The position numbers were made by a program, and so were the translations under genes. The notes beneath the pieces were generated by a model that made no database searches, was not told where the DNA came from, and was given only the letters and a program-made list of their open reading frames with translations. A stretch of DNA of 64,000 nucleotides, from assembly GCA_018907035.1 (NCBI GenBank), contig JACCIC010000049.1:907001-971000 (forward strand), given 5' to 3'. Source of the DNA: Sycobia sp. Sy_11. Its lineage: Eukaryota; Arthropoda; Insecta; Hymenoptera; Epichrysomallidae. Shown one piece after another: positions 46,415 through 58,509 of the stretch (position 1 is its first letter; each line of letters begins with the position of its first letter).

Positions 46415-48840
46415 AACAAATTACTAAGGTAATTTCGTATAGCTAGAAATCGTTCACCTTGGTACACCTACTATACCCTTTCAATTATCAATCTCTCATC
46501 TGATTGGGAAAAGTAAAAGACCTCCCTTAGCAATCTTTTGCGATCGTCGTAACGCCGCCGGAGTTTCTTATAGCGAGTTTTCCATCTATACGTATGATGG
46601 CGCTTTCGATCTTATTCATGGTCATTGATTCTTAACTAATTCTCTTACAGATGTATGATATTCACTATAATTTTTTCTTGACCATGCATTTATTGAAAAG
46701 TAAACCAGTATAGTGCAAAATATTGGCGAATTTGAGCTTGGAGATTACATTAAAAAAATTTTGGATTCCGTATATTATGCGAAGCCTAAGCTTTGGATAA
46801 TTGGAATGCAGTTATTGAGACCTGTATTATATTTTACAAAAATCCATTCAGAAAAGGAAAAAGGAATATCGAGATTAAATTTGTCGGAATTATTATAAGA
46901 ATTATTATACACTGGCAAAAATCAGTGGAACAAATTACAATCAATTTGTCGAAAGTATGATGAACGATATTTGATTTTTGATATGTAATTGATTTTATTA
47001 AGATTGATGAAAAAATATATTCATTTTACATGAGACTGAAAAATGCCACGATCGAAAAGGCACTCTAAATTTTATACCACTGTAAATATTTGCAATTTAC
47101 GAGTATAAAAGGTAGACGTAATCGAAATGAAATTGTCTGTAAATCGTCTACGCTGAATTGAATTTATCGGTATCACTTTTTTTAGCTATTCTTGTTTAAT
47201 CATCCTTATTCAAAAATGACGATCATAAACTGAACTAAAAAACCGCGATTGTCTATCCTCGAAATAAAAGCGCACATAAAAGTTTATGCTCGGGCATAAT
47301 CTGCAGACTGACTGACTAAAGACTGACTGGCAGACTGACTGCAACTGAAAGTCATGTCAATTTCGAAGTGAGATTATTAAGTATCTGGTAGAGTATGGGA
47401 AAAAGCTATAGTCATTAGGAATTCTATGAAATGCTGAATAGGCATCACAATTTTAATATTAAGGACAATTTGGTTTCAATGGTTTTTTCTTCTGTACAAT
47501 TCGCTAAAATGCCATAATTTATTGACCATAATTTATAGTGGATTGTCATTATGAATTTCAAGATCATTATTCATCAAAACACTTTCTACACTGTCCTTCA
47601 GCTATCATCTGCTTGGTTCAGTAATGCATACCACATGTTATTATATATGTATCATCATAAGTTATTCTCCATTTTTCTGACTATATACTGGTAATATTGT
47701 AAATTATGGTTTGCAATATTACCAGGTTGTCAACGGTTGTTAACTGTTGCGACGGCTGAACTCGGTGTACAGAAGCGAATAACTGCTCACGATGATATAC
47801 TCTGACGATGAAAATCATCGAAAATCATTCTGTGCCGCGTGGCAATAATTGGGATTTCAGAACAGACTATTTCAGAGATCTTCGCAGAATATACGCCGCC
47901 GAGTAACGGTATCTACCCAGTATAAGCAATTCAATGCGAAAATTTAAAAAATATAGTGCAATTTCTTCCTTTGAATCTTACTTGTTGTGACAAATAGTTT
48001 TTACTGACGAGTTCCCATTTGTTTTAAAAGATCAAGTGAAGAAACCTAATAAAAGTTATGACTAGAGAAAGTGAACATCTGGGTGAAGATTTTAAGGACT
48101 ACAACAGTTGGATCCAATTCTTTGTAGCCCAAAATATTTAAGAATGCTGATAAAACAATACGATCGAATCATATGTTCTTTCTATGCAAAAGGTCGTAGG
48201 AATGATTCTCATGAGATTTGACTGCAATAATAAACTGCAGCATCCCGTTACTCTCAGACAGGTTCGTAACTATCTGAATCAAATATTTTTAATAATTAGT
48301 AACTTTCAACATTTGTACAAATTTTGTCGCTCATTGAGCGCAATCTACATCATACTTATTCTGGGACTGTCAAAAGAAAATCTCAAAGTTCTATTCTTAA
48401 TTCAAACGGTCGATAGATTTGCAGGATCGTGCTCAATGATCGGTGAAGCGCCAGGTGACTCTCTATTAGACGACCATTAGAGCGAATCATCTGACCGCGA
48501 ACGAACCGCAAATCTTCCTGACAAATCCCCCCCCCACCTTCATCCCGACATTGTCACAAAAAATCGGCTGCTCTCCCGATCGCCTTTATGTCCAAGCGTC
48601 ACCGATCGTATAACGCGTTATATATTTCTACAAATCTGCGTACTTTGCACAACTGCGTATGTAAGAACAATGGGCTCCGAGGCGCGTACAACATCCTGCC
48701 GGTCGACGACATTTCGATCAGTGCGATAAGAATGGCGGATATCCGTGTTTATCGGCCGTGCCCGAGCTCCAGAGCGCGCGCTTTTCAAAGTAATGATCCC
48801 CTCTCTCTCTCTTTCTCTCGCAGCTAATCGGGAATAACGT
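46415..48840. other. AT-rich interval
   Basis: Contains degenerate GACT repeats (47,303-47,341), the weak Tc1-like trace near 48,000 and an unassigned 98-codon frame at 48,184. The 61-codon frame at 46,713 is not called. Confidence 0.4.
47890..48110 (+). pseudogene. Very weak Tc1-like transposase trace
   Basis: A block QIVFTDEFPFVLKDQVKKP (from 47,991) resembles the IFSDE motif around the second Asp of Tc1-like transposases. About 30 residues upstream in another frame, RVTVSTQYKQFNAKI (47,900) sits where Tc1 proteins have a KKPLLTKKH-like linker. No third acidic residue or inverted ends were seen. Confidence 0.15.
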
Positions 48841-48843
48841 AGG

Positions 48844-48847
<4 letters not shown>

Positions 48848-48894
<47 letters not shown>
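48848..48894. repeat. (AT)n array
   Basis: About 23 pure units, preceded by a short CT tract at 48,802-48,820. Confidence 0.98.
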
Positions 48895-48898
<4 letters not shown>

Positions 48899-48899
48899 T

Positions 48900-49930
48900 A
48901 AGTGACAATTGCCCGGTGCGGCACATCCTTTTTTTACCAGCCACGGAGCGAAATTCAACCCCTTAAGAGGATAACCATTAAAAATTCATCAAATCACTCC
49001 CTAGAGAGCGACTCGGCTTTACTTTCTCTTACCTCGCTTCTTTACTTCTATTTCTCTTTCTGATATCCAAGAATAATCCCCTCGTCGTGATTTGGCTTGT
49101 ATTATCCGCGTGTAAAAGATGACAGATCGTAAATAGGAGGTTGTACGATTGCCATCGGGCGACGACGCTCGGTGCTTTTGACGTGGCCGTACTATCTAAA
49201 ACATCAAGATTGTCAAATATATAACTCGGGACAGAATAATGACCGAACTTCTTAACGGAATAATATCTGTCGCTTCAAGAACGTCTATTTAGTCGACAAC
49301 GACTTTTTAACCAATCAAGTGTATTCGCCAGTGAAATTTACGTGGATATTTTTGTTACATTAATAGTAACTCATCATACATTAGGATAAAAGCAAAGTAT
49401 CATTGTACTGTTTAAACAATGCGCTAATTAGTATATCTTAGCACGAGTATGAGAATTCATTATTCATCTAGTGCGAAAATTAATGTAGTAGAAATTAATT
49501 TACACACTGGTGATGAACTATATATTTGTCACGACCAGAGCCGAAAAATAATATGTAAATATTAGCGTTTTGAGGTTAGACCGGTGATATAGTATAAATT
49601 TAAACGAACAAAGCGAAATGTAAGAAAGCATTTCAGTCAGGACGTTTTTTCCCCCACTCCATTTGTACAGGATGGATGATTTTTCACTCACTGTATTTTT
49701 CAATGCATCACGACATCGATGCTGCTGAATATACAGTCGCGTGCGTACACGCCGGCAGATACATCGATGTCACTACAGAACCAAAGTAAAGTCCTTGTCA
49801 GCGAGCTCTATTGTAATATAAATCGAGCGGGAAACAATGTGTGAGCCGGCGCTACGAGCTATATATGATAAATATTGTAGCGCGCGACGCGCAATGCAAT
49901 CGATCGCACGCCGTTCATCCATCCTCCTCC
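48900..49930. other. Interval without recognised features
   Basis: No gene or element is seen. Confidence 0.5.
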
Positions 49931-49935
49931 CTCTA

Positions 49936-49948
49936 CCCCCCCCCCCCC
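49936..49948. repeat. C run
   Basis: Thirteen C. Prone to sequencing length error. Confidence 0.9.
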
Positions 49949-50125
49949 ACCCGGACGCCGTCCACCATCGTCCTCTTTGATTCTCGATGCACGCGTACGT
50001 TAATTACGCGGCGTTACCGATGTGCGCGCACATGGTGCGGTGGTGCGCGATACGCATATATATACTCATACTTATCGATAGCCTGTACCGCCGGTACACA
50101 GCCTTCTCCGCGCATCAGCGGTTAT

Positions 50126-50191
50126 TTTTCTTCTTCTTCTTCTTCTTCATTTTTTTTGTTTTGTTTTTTTTTTTGTTTTGTTCTTTTTTGT
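50126..50191. repeat. (TTC)n and T-rich tract
   Basis: About six TTC units followed by T runs with single G. Confidence 0.93.
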
Positions 50192-50289
50192 TTATTAAGC
50201 GCGCACCGGTCGTGCTCTTTTCTGCTTCGCAGGTGTATTAGCCGACACGAGGATATGGAGCGCGAGGAATAATTTTCCGTTTTATCCGG

Positions 50290-50860
50290 GCTTAAAGGAA
50301 ACTTTTTTCGGTGTCTTTACTCTCTGCTTTTTACGCGCCAGTAATTCGAATTTATACTTGTGCAATGATCGATTAAACTAATTAATAAGTAACGTGTAAT
50401 GATATTTTTTTTGTAGATAAATAATATAATAACTATTTTATTGCCATTGCTTTATAAGTGCCATATTCGACGTTATTTTTACAAACTTTTTATAACTCTT
50501 CTTTATAATAGTAGAAATACAGTTGATTAGAATCTAGTATTATTGATATCAATGGACTGGAACTTCTATATTTATATTTAACGTTAATTTAAAAGATATA
50601 TTTAACGTCCAGAAGAATTAAAGAAATGTTTCTTTTATACTATAAAGAATAAAAATAATATTCCTTTAGAAATAAAAATTCACAATGATTGTATGATCTT
50701 TTAGCTGCAAGCTCTTATAATTTAATAAAAATAGCAAATTAAAAAATACTGTGAGAAACCAACGAAGAAATTTTATAGTTAAAAATGACTTTTTTCTTTT
50801 TAACTACAATTTTCATTTTGATCGACAATCTAATAATATCTATCAACAATCTAATACTAA
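50290..50860. other. AT-rich interval without recognised features
   Basis: No gene is seen. Confidence 0.5.
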
Positions 50861-50867
50861 TTAATAC

Positions 50868-50898
50868 AATTAATAAATATGTTTATCGGTCTTACAGT
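50868..50898 (-). repeat. Dispersed repeat family TGTAAGACCGATAAA, copy 2 (inverted arm)
   Basis: The complement of this arm reads CTGTAAGACCGATAAACATA and continues TTTATTAATT. It is the left half of an inverted pair with 50,996-51,026, separated by about 97 bp of AT-rich DNA. Confidence 0.55.
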
Positions 50899-50995
50899 CT
50901 TTATAATATAATATATTAACTGTTAGTATATTATATTATATTATATTACAGTCTTTATAATAATATATTAACTGTTTATATCTTATATTATAAAA
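50892..50995. repeat. Imperfect tandem duplication, unit about 50 bp
   Basis: ACAGTCTTTATAAT followed by ATATATTAACTGTT occurs twice (from 50,893 and from 50,947). It fills the space between the two inverted arms of the TGTAAGACC repeat. Confidence 0.5.
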
Positions 50996-51065
50996 ACTGT
51001 AAGACCGATAAAAATACTTATTAATTTAAGTCAGAACAACCGACATAAGTATAATTTTTAGGTTA
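50996..51065 (+). repeat. Dispersed repeat family TGTAAGACCGATAAA, copy 3
   Basis: It begins ACTGTAAGACCGATAAAAAT and continues through TTATTAATTTAAGTC and AACCGACATAAGTATAA. It aligns with the 52,467 copy over about 60 bp and with the complement of 50,868-50,898 over about 30 bp. Confidence 0.55.
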
Positions 51066-51069
51066 AAAA

Positions 51070-52460
51070 ATCGATTGAAAAAATTGAATTATTCACATTC
51101 TGTGAGATCGGTGGGTTTATGTTATATATTATTTATGACCGAACAATTGTATTTTAGTGTACAATCGCAACAAAATAATGTTCTATATAATTTTTAATTT
51201 TTTTTGCCAAATATATTTATCAAATAACAAACAGATTTTTGTATATTTCTCATATAAAAAAATAATAAAAAATAGTTTTTGAGTAGAGAAACTTTTGAAC
51301 TTTTTACTACGTTTCTTTAAATTCTGTGTACACCAAAGTTCAGGACTTTTAAATGTTAACATTTTTACACTAGATATAATCTGAAATAAACTTGTTTTTC
51401 AGCTGTGGGAAACGGTGTCAATGGATTAAACCGATTATAAAAACTGCTTTCCAACCATAACATTCAAATAAACGTTCTTCTGGCTTTTACGCTTGTATTT
51501 TTATCAAAAAAGATTTAAAGAAGCAGCATTAGCCGATATATTTATAATATAAAAAATCTATAATGATAGTGTGCGATAATGCAAAATTAAAAAACACCAA
51601 CTATAATAGCAATTCTTGTTTAATAATATTGGAAAAATCTTACTGCTACTTCATTAAATTAATTTACCGAATATATCGATGCTATTCCAGGTATTCAAAT
51701 ACACTAATTATTGTACAGAATACGGACTATAAAGCTATTTTGATAATAAAATTAATCCGGATCTCTCTCGAAATCTCGGCAGATGCAATAGGTACAATTG
51801 AATTCCTCGAATTCCGTTTAGCTATCACGCCGCCGCATTCACTTTTTCCACCCGAACGAGCAGAGGGGTTATGCGGTCTTCGAGAGCTTTGTTTGCCCCG
51901 TTCATTTCGATTAAATTAAAAGTATCTTTTTGGCTATGATGAGGATCGCCGATGAGACGTTAGCAGGATTGATGTATGAAAGTTAGGTAAATTGATGTGA
52001 GGAAAAATAGTACACACAGACACACACGCACACGCGCGCAGAATCATACGTTATATATACAATGTGTCTATATACAGAAGAGAGTGGAAAATTTATTAGA
52101 GCACGAAATTGAATTTTAGCTCTGGACAGGATAAAGAAGGCGGAGAAAAACTTAACAGATCCTAGATTACAAATTCGTCTATTATAACGATATGAAATGG
52201 TTTTTATATTATAGATTGATATAATATTTTATATATTAGTGATCAACAATGAACTCAAATATTTTACATTGTTTATAATTCTTAGGTGAACTTATATTTT
52301 CAGAGACAAAAAAATTAAGGTAAACTTATATGATTTCTTTTATGATCTAAAGAAGAATATTTTCTTTTTGAAAATAATTTGGATATTCGGTTTCTAAATT
52401 GGATATTTGCATTTTCTGATTTATTCATATGTTTATTACTGTAAGAAGTAGAGGGATTTA
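51070..52460. other. AT-rich interval without recognised features
   Basis: The 118-codon frame at 51,563 is not coding-like. A short CA-rich tract lies near 52,013-52,040. Confidence 0.45.
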
Positions 52461-52466
52461 ATAGAA

Positions 52467-52531
52467 GTGTAAGACTAATAAAAATATTTATTATTTGATT
52501 TAAAACGACATAAGCCGAAATAAGTACAATA
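52467..52531 (+). repeat. Dispersed repeat family TGTAAGACCGATAAA, copy 4
   Basis: It begins GTGTAAGACTAATAAAAATA and continues to CGACATAAGCCGAAATAAGT. The order of shared blocks is the same as in the 50,996 copy, with scattered substitutions. No open reading frame is associated with it. Confidence 0.5.
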
Positions 52532-52539
52532 AACATTTA

Positions 52540-54500
52540 TATAAAAAATAAGGTATTCGAATCATTATTCAGAAACTGGGCAGGAGAATTTTTGGAAAAC
52601 TCATATCATTGATATTTATGTATTATTTTTTGCATGCCGATTCACGTTGATTTCTTAATGTAAAAAATTCCAGAAAATGAAAAGCGAACCAGATACAGAA
52701 ATCAGTGAAATTGCGCGAACTATCAAAAAATAAGTAGATATGAATTTTTTGCGCGTTTCTAATTCGATGGAAAAGCATCCTGGTATTATACCCGAGTTTG
52801 AAGTTTGAGGATGTACATTCTCAATTCATTATTTCCATATCGAAAACAATAGTAATTATTGGGAACTCAAATTTTTTCCCTGACCTCTCGTGGCGAACTT
52901 GGGAATTTACTTTCATTTAGTAATGATGCGCCCTGAGATGGAAAGGTGAAGGATAATAATTGAATTTGAAATATTATATGAAAATTGATAATACTGAAGG
53001 CAACATTTCATTACTTCTAATTTCAAGTATTAACTTAGCATAAAATATTAATATATTTTACGTGTAAAAAATAAAAAATAGTTCATATGGGAGAGGAACA
53101 TCACTGGAGCTATCAACGGAGACAGAGAGAGAGAGTGAGAGGGGGGGGGACAAATGTGTAGATATACTACTTTATTTTCCAACTTCTAATCTACAAATCG
53201 CACTTTCGTCCTTTATTATCGGTTCTAAAGAAGAACAAGGCTAAGTTTTTACGAATTTCCCTTACATCTCAAGCCTTCCCTTTGGGTGGTAAATCTCACA
53301 TTTCGTAAATAAAACCTTCAGGTAACTTATAAAAAATTTAAAAAGATACGTCGCCGTGACGGTTTTATATATTTTCCGCTAGGTTGCGCATCGTGCGTTT
53401 TACGTCGACGAATTCGGCGGGCGCAAGCAGAACATTCGGCGCGTACGCGAGAATAAATCATACATAAATAGGATAGCATATCGGATACGGCCGACGGGAC
53501 ATAAATCTCCGCATTCAGCGAGATAGCTTTAATAACCTCCATAAAAGAAAAATCTGTAAAGTTTTAATGCCTGTTCAATACTGTGCCATTATTGAGATAC
53601 GACATTTCTTGCGCGAAGTAATAATTTTTTTTGTAATTATTTTCAGATTGCAGCTCGGGCAAATTTAGACGCTCAAGCGGAATCATTGGGGCATTGAATT
53701 CGTGACATAGATTGATCGCGAAAATCCGTTGAAGTCTTTTTTTTTTACTAGAAATGCATGTGTAATTATTGTCGAATAAGACGTCCAAAATAAGAGAATA
53801 TTTCCATTCAAGGTACTTCTCTAATTATACCGTGTATACGAAATCAGTACACTAATGAGGTTATTATTGTTAGTATTAAGAAAGTAGAATAACGCGAGAA
53901 TCGAAGTAATGTTAGGCCCCGAAACTGTTTGGGACTTATTTTGGAGATGATGAGAATTCCTTGACTCGAAAGCTAAGTCAAGCCCGTTTTCTCGATATTA
54001 TTCAAAGTGTTTCAGATTTGTCATATTAATTCCTCTATTATTGCGATTTAAGCAATAAAGCATCGAATTCATTAATAGCGATTCGCAAAACACATAAAAA
54101 ATTTCTATTTTAGTCGCGTAATGGTCGATTTTCAAACATCTCCTATTCGACTTAGTAGCTATTTGTACGAGAGAAGATATAATAATACAGCATATAATAA
54201 AATTATATGCAACGGTAATATTTATATTTATATATGTAGACGAATAAAATCAAAATTATATGTTCGGTCGCTCTTTATATAAACGTAAATATACATTCTT
54301 GCATTTAGTGTGCCATTAACTCGTTATGCTCGTCATTAAATCATATATAAAGATATATATAAAGAATCCTCTAGCCTAAAGACACACACGTTCAACTTCT
54401 GGTCCGGTAGTTTTTTAAGTTTCACGCAGCTCATTTTGCCCGATAAATCGTTTCATCTGAGATTGGGTCCGTACAAAACATTCCCCTCTCTTCCTCCCTC
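52540..54500. other. AT-rich interval without recognised features
   Basis: Short GA and G runs near 53,123-53,150. The frames at 53,327 and 53,564 (minus) are unassigned. Confidence 0.45.
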
Positions 54501-54510
54501 TCTAGTTCGC

Positions 54511-54513
<3 letters not shown>

Positions 54514-54567
<54 letters not shown>
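54514..54567. repeat. (CT)n array
   Basis: Twenty-seven pure units. Confidence 0.98.
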
Positions 54568-54570
<3 letters not shown>

Positions 54571-54726
54571 TCGCAAGTGCAGTTTGCGCGGTAACCAGTC
54601 AGTAACTATATAATCACGGAACACGTGTAGCCGGGTAAATTAATTAGCTATAAATTTTTGTCGGCCGCTACGTTACGTCCGCGGTGGCCCAGCGCGCGTC
54701 ATTTGACAGACCGGCAATTAAGTACT

Positions 54727-54772
54727 TTATATATATATATATATAAGCGCGCCTAAGTGGACACAATTCGTG

Positions 54773-54803
<31 letters not shown>

Positions 54804-54804
54804 A
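54727..54804. repeat. Separate (AT)n and (GT)n arrays
   Basis: AT at 54,727-54,745 and GT at 54,779-54,804. Confidence 0.95.
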
Positions 54805-54959
54805 TGAGAATGCGTCTTATATATTGACTTGTCCAACGGAATATTTTCCGAGCACTAGTTACCCAGTTTGAAGGAGGCACTTTCGAATCGTACATTAAAG
54901 GTGTATAATAAAATATAAATATACATACGCACACGTCACGACAACGTTTCAATACGGTC

Positions 54960-56430
54960 TTACATTGTTTTTATGTTTGTCAAAAATAATGAAATATCGA
55001 AAGTATAGCATGGTTTTTTCAAATAATTTTAAACATCGATGCTCGTGAACCTCGCACACAGCGGATGAGACAAAGTTCTTAAGAGATAACGATCGTCTAT
55101 ACGAGTTACGTGCGGTTGCTTCAAAATAACGAGATGGAAATTTGCACTTAAATGGCTCGAGCTTCCTTCCAGCCGGGGAAGGATTGAAGTCTCTTATAAA
55201 GATCAAAACCTTTAGGATATTATAAAAGATTTGGGCAATCATTCAAAATATGCGGCATTCAACTATTTTTTAAATTATTAATATTACTATTGTTTTTTTT
55301 AATTTATTATTGTTTTTTTTTTAATTTACTTGTACCATAAATTAGCTTCTGGAATGAAGATAAAAGAAAAAAAAATTTTTAATGAAAATTGTAATATTGT
55401 AATAATGTAGTTTTATCTAAGCTATAAGATTTTCAAAAATACCATTAATTATATGTGAATGTATAAATAATTTATTTTATTTTCCTATTTTTCAAAGTAA
55501 TTGAAAAAGTGTTATAAAGACTTCGAAAATACTCAGTTACAAATCAATTAAAAAAGACTCCATTTTTAGCTACCAAATCGATTTTACTCAATTTTAATGT
55601 ATTCTATAAGCGACGAAAATCTACTGTTTATTCAAAAAATTTTTTCCTGCAAAATCTACGCTTTCTGTTTAGCGAAAAATCCACATTTTGTCAAAGTTGT
55701 ATCATCGGTTGGAAGTAATTTTACTTTTAGCCGTAAAAGAAAAATGTGCCTATACCTACCAAACAATTCAAAGTCTTGTCAAAAGATAATTACATTGAGT
55801 TGATGCTAAAAAGAAAATACACAGGTCGATACCGACGGTCCATTCTGGATAATAACAAATTGTTCAGGTTTTGTTATTACTTGCAACATCTATTACTCGG
55901 AAATGGAATTCATAGTATAAAGGATTCTGTCTAATGCTTATAAATTATTCTTTAAGAATCTAACAAAATTACTTCGACACTATATGCAGCTAATTTCATA
56001 TCTTAAATCATGAGAATTACAATTCATTTGCGGATCTCAAATTAGGAAAAGAGGACTGTGTTAATTTTAGCCTTGTCGGTTCTCCCTTTTACTACTTTTC
56101 AGGTTACTCTTACTACATAATGGATTTTTCACACTATCGTATAAATTTTTTCCGAAGCCAGTTTCATGACTGGTTTATTTCTGTGTTGTATTCGAATCTG
56201 CACAAAACTGCGAACTGTTATTGTCATTTTTTTTCCAAAAATGCGATGTTTTTTGCAGTACGGTAAACAATTTAACATCTTCGGAAAAGACGAGATTTAT
56301 GGCAAATGCGATCAAAATCAAATTTTGGCTCATGCTTTTTTTTTCTCATTAATCTAATGACCATATTGAATTCTTTTGTAGTCTATCTATTCAAAATTCC
56401 AGACGTTCTCAGTCGTTTTACCAGCTTATC
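54960..56430. other. AT-rich interval without recognised features
   Basis: A roughly 20-bp tandem duplication ATTGTTTTTTTTAATTTA lies at 55,288-55,329. The short frames at 55,597-55,934 and 56,166 have no recognised product. Confidence 0.45.
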
Positions 56431-56489
56431 GCGATGACTCCTCTGTCTCTCTCTCCCTCCCTCTTTTTCTTTCATACTTTCTCTCTCCT

Positions 56490-56810
56490 TCTCCCTTCCT
56501 CGCTTTGCGCGCCACTCGTAGAATCACTATTATATATATATAACGTTGGCCAGACGCGCGCGACACAGCGAAACGGGGATCTGCGCGAGAGGGCGATTGC
56601 CTCGTCGCGCGCGGCTGTGCAGGGGCGGAGGTATACGCATAGACCGTATACGCCATCCCCGTTAGCGGCAATTTCGCCACCGTATCTCCCCATCTCCCGA
56701 TCTGCGGATATGTTCCGATCCTCCTCCTCCTCCTCCTCCTCCTCTTCCTCCTTTCCCTCCAATTCGGCAATTCGCTTCTGCTCGTGTCTGTCTCTCGGTT
56801 TTCGGTAAAT
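56490..56810. other. GC-richer patch
   Basis: CpG-containing segment ending in the (TCC)n tract. Overlapping opposite frames are rejected as chance. Confidence 0.45.
56721..56751. repeat. (TCC)n array
   Basis: About eight TCC units with one TTCC break. Confidence 0.96.
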
Positions 56811-57049
56811 ACATTTACAGCCCTCCTGTCTTTTCTTTATAGCTAATTATGACGGAGAGGGAGAGAGGCAGAGAGTGAGAGAGAGAAGAGCATGGAAAAC
56901 TGTGGTAAGAATGGAAGTAGAATGGGATAAAGAAAGAACAACGGATACATCGTCCCGGGCAAATTCTTTGTTTATCGAGAAATTATGCATTACGAGCGCG
57001 AGGGTGAGAGAGAATGAGAGAGAGCCTGTACGTTGAGTTATTCACGAGC

Positions 57050-57083
57050 AGAGAGAGAGAAAGAGAGAGAGAGGGAGAGAGAG
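57050..57083. repeat. (GA)n array
   Basis: Interrupted GA tract. Several shorter GA tracts precede it from 56,850. Confidence 0.94.
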
Positions 57084-57423
57084 ACGAGTGATTGAAGGCG
57101 GGCGGCAGGATTGAAGAGCGTCTAGTCTCAATGATCCTTGCCAATCGTGGCTTTGTTTTTCAAGCAAAATTCGAATGTCGATCCACCCCGTCCTTGCGAA
57201 ACTGTGTATATATATATGTACGGCTATTCTTATATATTCTTCTTGAAGAAAATGAAGTAGCTGAATGTTACCCCGCCTCTCTTTCCTTCTCGTGATTTAC
57301 ATGATAATAGAGCGCGCTCGCGAGAATAACCGAGAGTCATTTAGAAGTGATCGGTGGAATTTCTGCCCCGGTCTTTCTGATGCGAGCGTAAACGAAAGCT
57401 AGAATGGGAGGCCTAGGAGAAGG

Positions 57424-57470
57424 AGGAGTAGGAACAGGAGGAGGAGGAGGAGTAGGGAAAGGATGAAGAA
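57424..57470. repeat. (GGA)n-rich tract
   Basis: Interrupted purine trinucleotide repeat with GGAGGAGGAGGAGGAG core. Confidence 0.92.
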
Positions 57471-57515
57471 CGTTCGGCGTATTTCGCGCACTATTTGTTG
57501 AATTAGAAAAAAAAG

Positions 57516-57518
<3 letters not shown>

Positions 57519-57554
<36 letters not shown>
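57519..57554. repeat. (GA)n array
   Basis: About 18 pure units. Confidence 0.98.
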
Positions 57555-57556
<2 letters not shown>

Positions 57557-57858
57557 CGAGATAGAAAGAGGAGAGAAGTTTAGGCGCGCCAAAATAACGA
57601 GGACGATGACGCGACGATTATTTGCTTCTTTTGTTTCGAGAGCTCATTATTACAGCCCGTCATTGAACGATGTTGCATTAATGACGCGCGATCCATACCT
57701 CTCGAAAACACATTGTAAAGGCGTGCGCGATATTTCGCTTTCGAGCGATTTATGCGCGTATATTAATCGTGCTCAACGTTCTAAAATTGTAAGCGAGCGC
57801 GCGGTGACTTCGTGAAAATTTAAGCGCGAGAAGCGTCAGAAGTGATTCGTATTCGTAA

Positions 57859-57859
<1 letters not shown>

Positions 57860-57884
<25 letters not shown>
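57860..57884. repeat. (CT)n array
   Basis: About 12 units. Confidence 0.95.
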
Positions 57885-57890
<6 letters not shown>

Positions 57891-58455
57891 GTGTATCTAT
57901 GTGCATATGTGTGTGGGTCGGGGATCTCAAAATTTCGTGTGTACTGTTACGTCGCTGTATTTGCGACAAGCAATTGGCAATAGACAGCCTATTTACGCGG
58001 GCAACTTGGCAGACGGACTGCCCCGATAAAATCAAAGTGGCTGCAATGTTCGAATGAAATTTTTCTCTCTATTGGATTTTTTCTTTTAGGCCGACCGATA
58101 GAATTCGGATCACCGTACGGCGCGCCGGGGAACGACGATCCGTTAAAAAGTTCGGATAAAAAAAAAAAAATGGCACACGTATTCACGCGATCAAGATGAA
58201 TTACAGCGCGTGGCCACGATAAACTAATAAATGCGCGGTATTAGAATGTAAATTATTTAAAATGAAAAAAAAAAAAAAACAAACATAGGCGATGTATACA
58301 AACGAAGAAGTGAAATAGATATGTCAGCGAGAAGCAAATCAAATTCCGTCGATAATGCTATGAATAAGGCGGGCTGATAATAGTATACCTATATCCAGTA
58401 GTACATACCCACATGTATATATACATATACATAAATATGCATTATATACATGCAC

Positions 58456-58457
<2 letters not shown>

Positions 58458-58502
<45 letters not shown>
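58458..58502. repeat. (AT)n array
   Basis: About 22 pure units. Confidence 0.98.
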
Positions 58503-58504
<2 letters not shown>

Positions 58505-58509
58505 GCAAA

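Noticed and set aside
46713..46898. 61-codon frame preceded by an AG acceptor-like site
   Set aside because: Composition is borderline, and there is no donor, partner exon or family resemblance.
48184..48480. 98-codon frame with LRQVRNYL, recalling a gypsy RT block
   Set aside because: One short similarity without YxDD, protease or RNase H nearby; the rest does not align.
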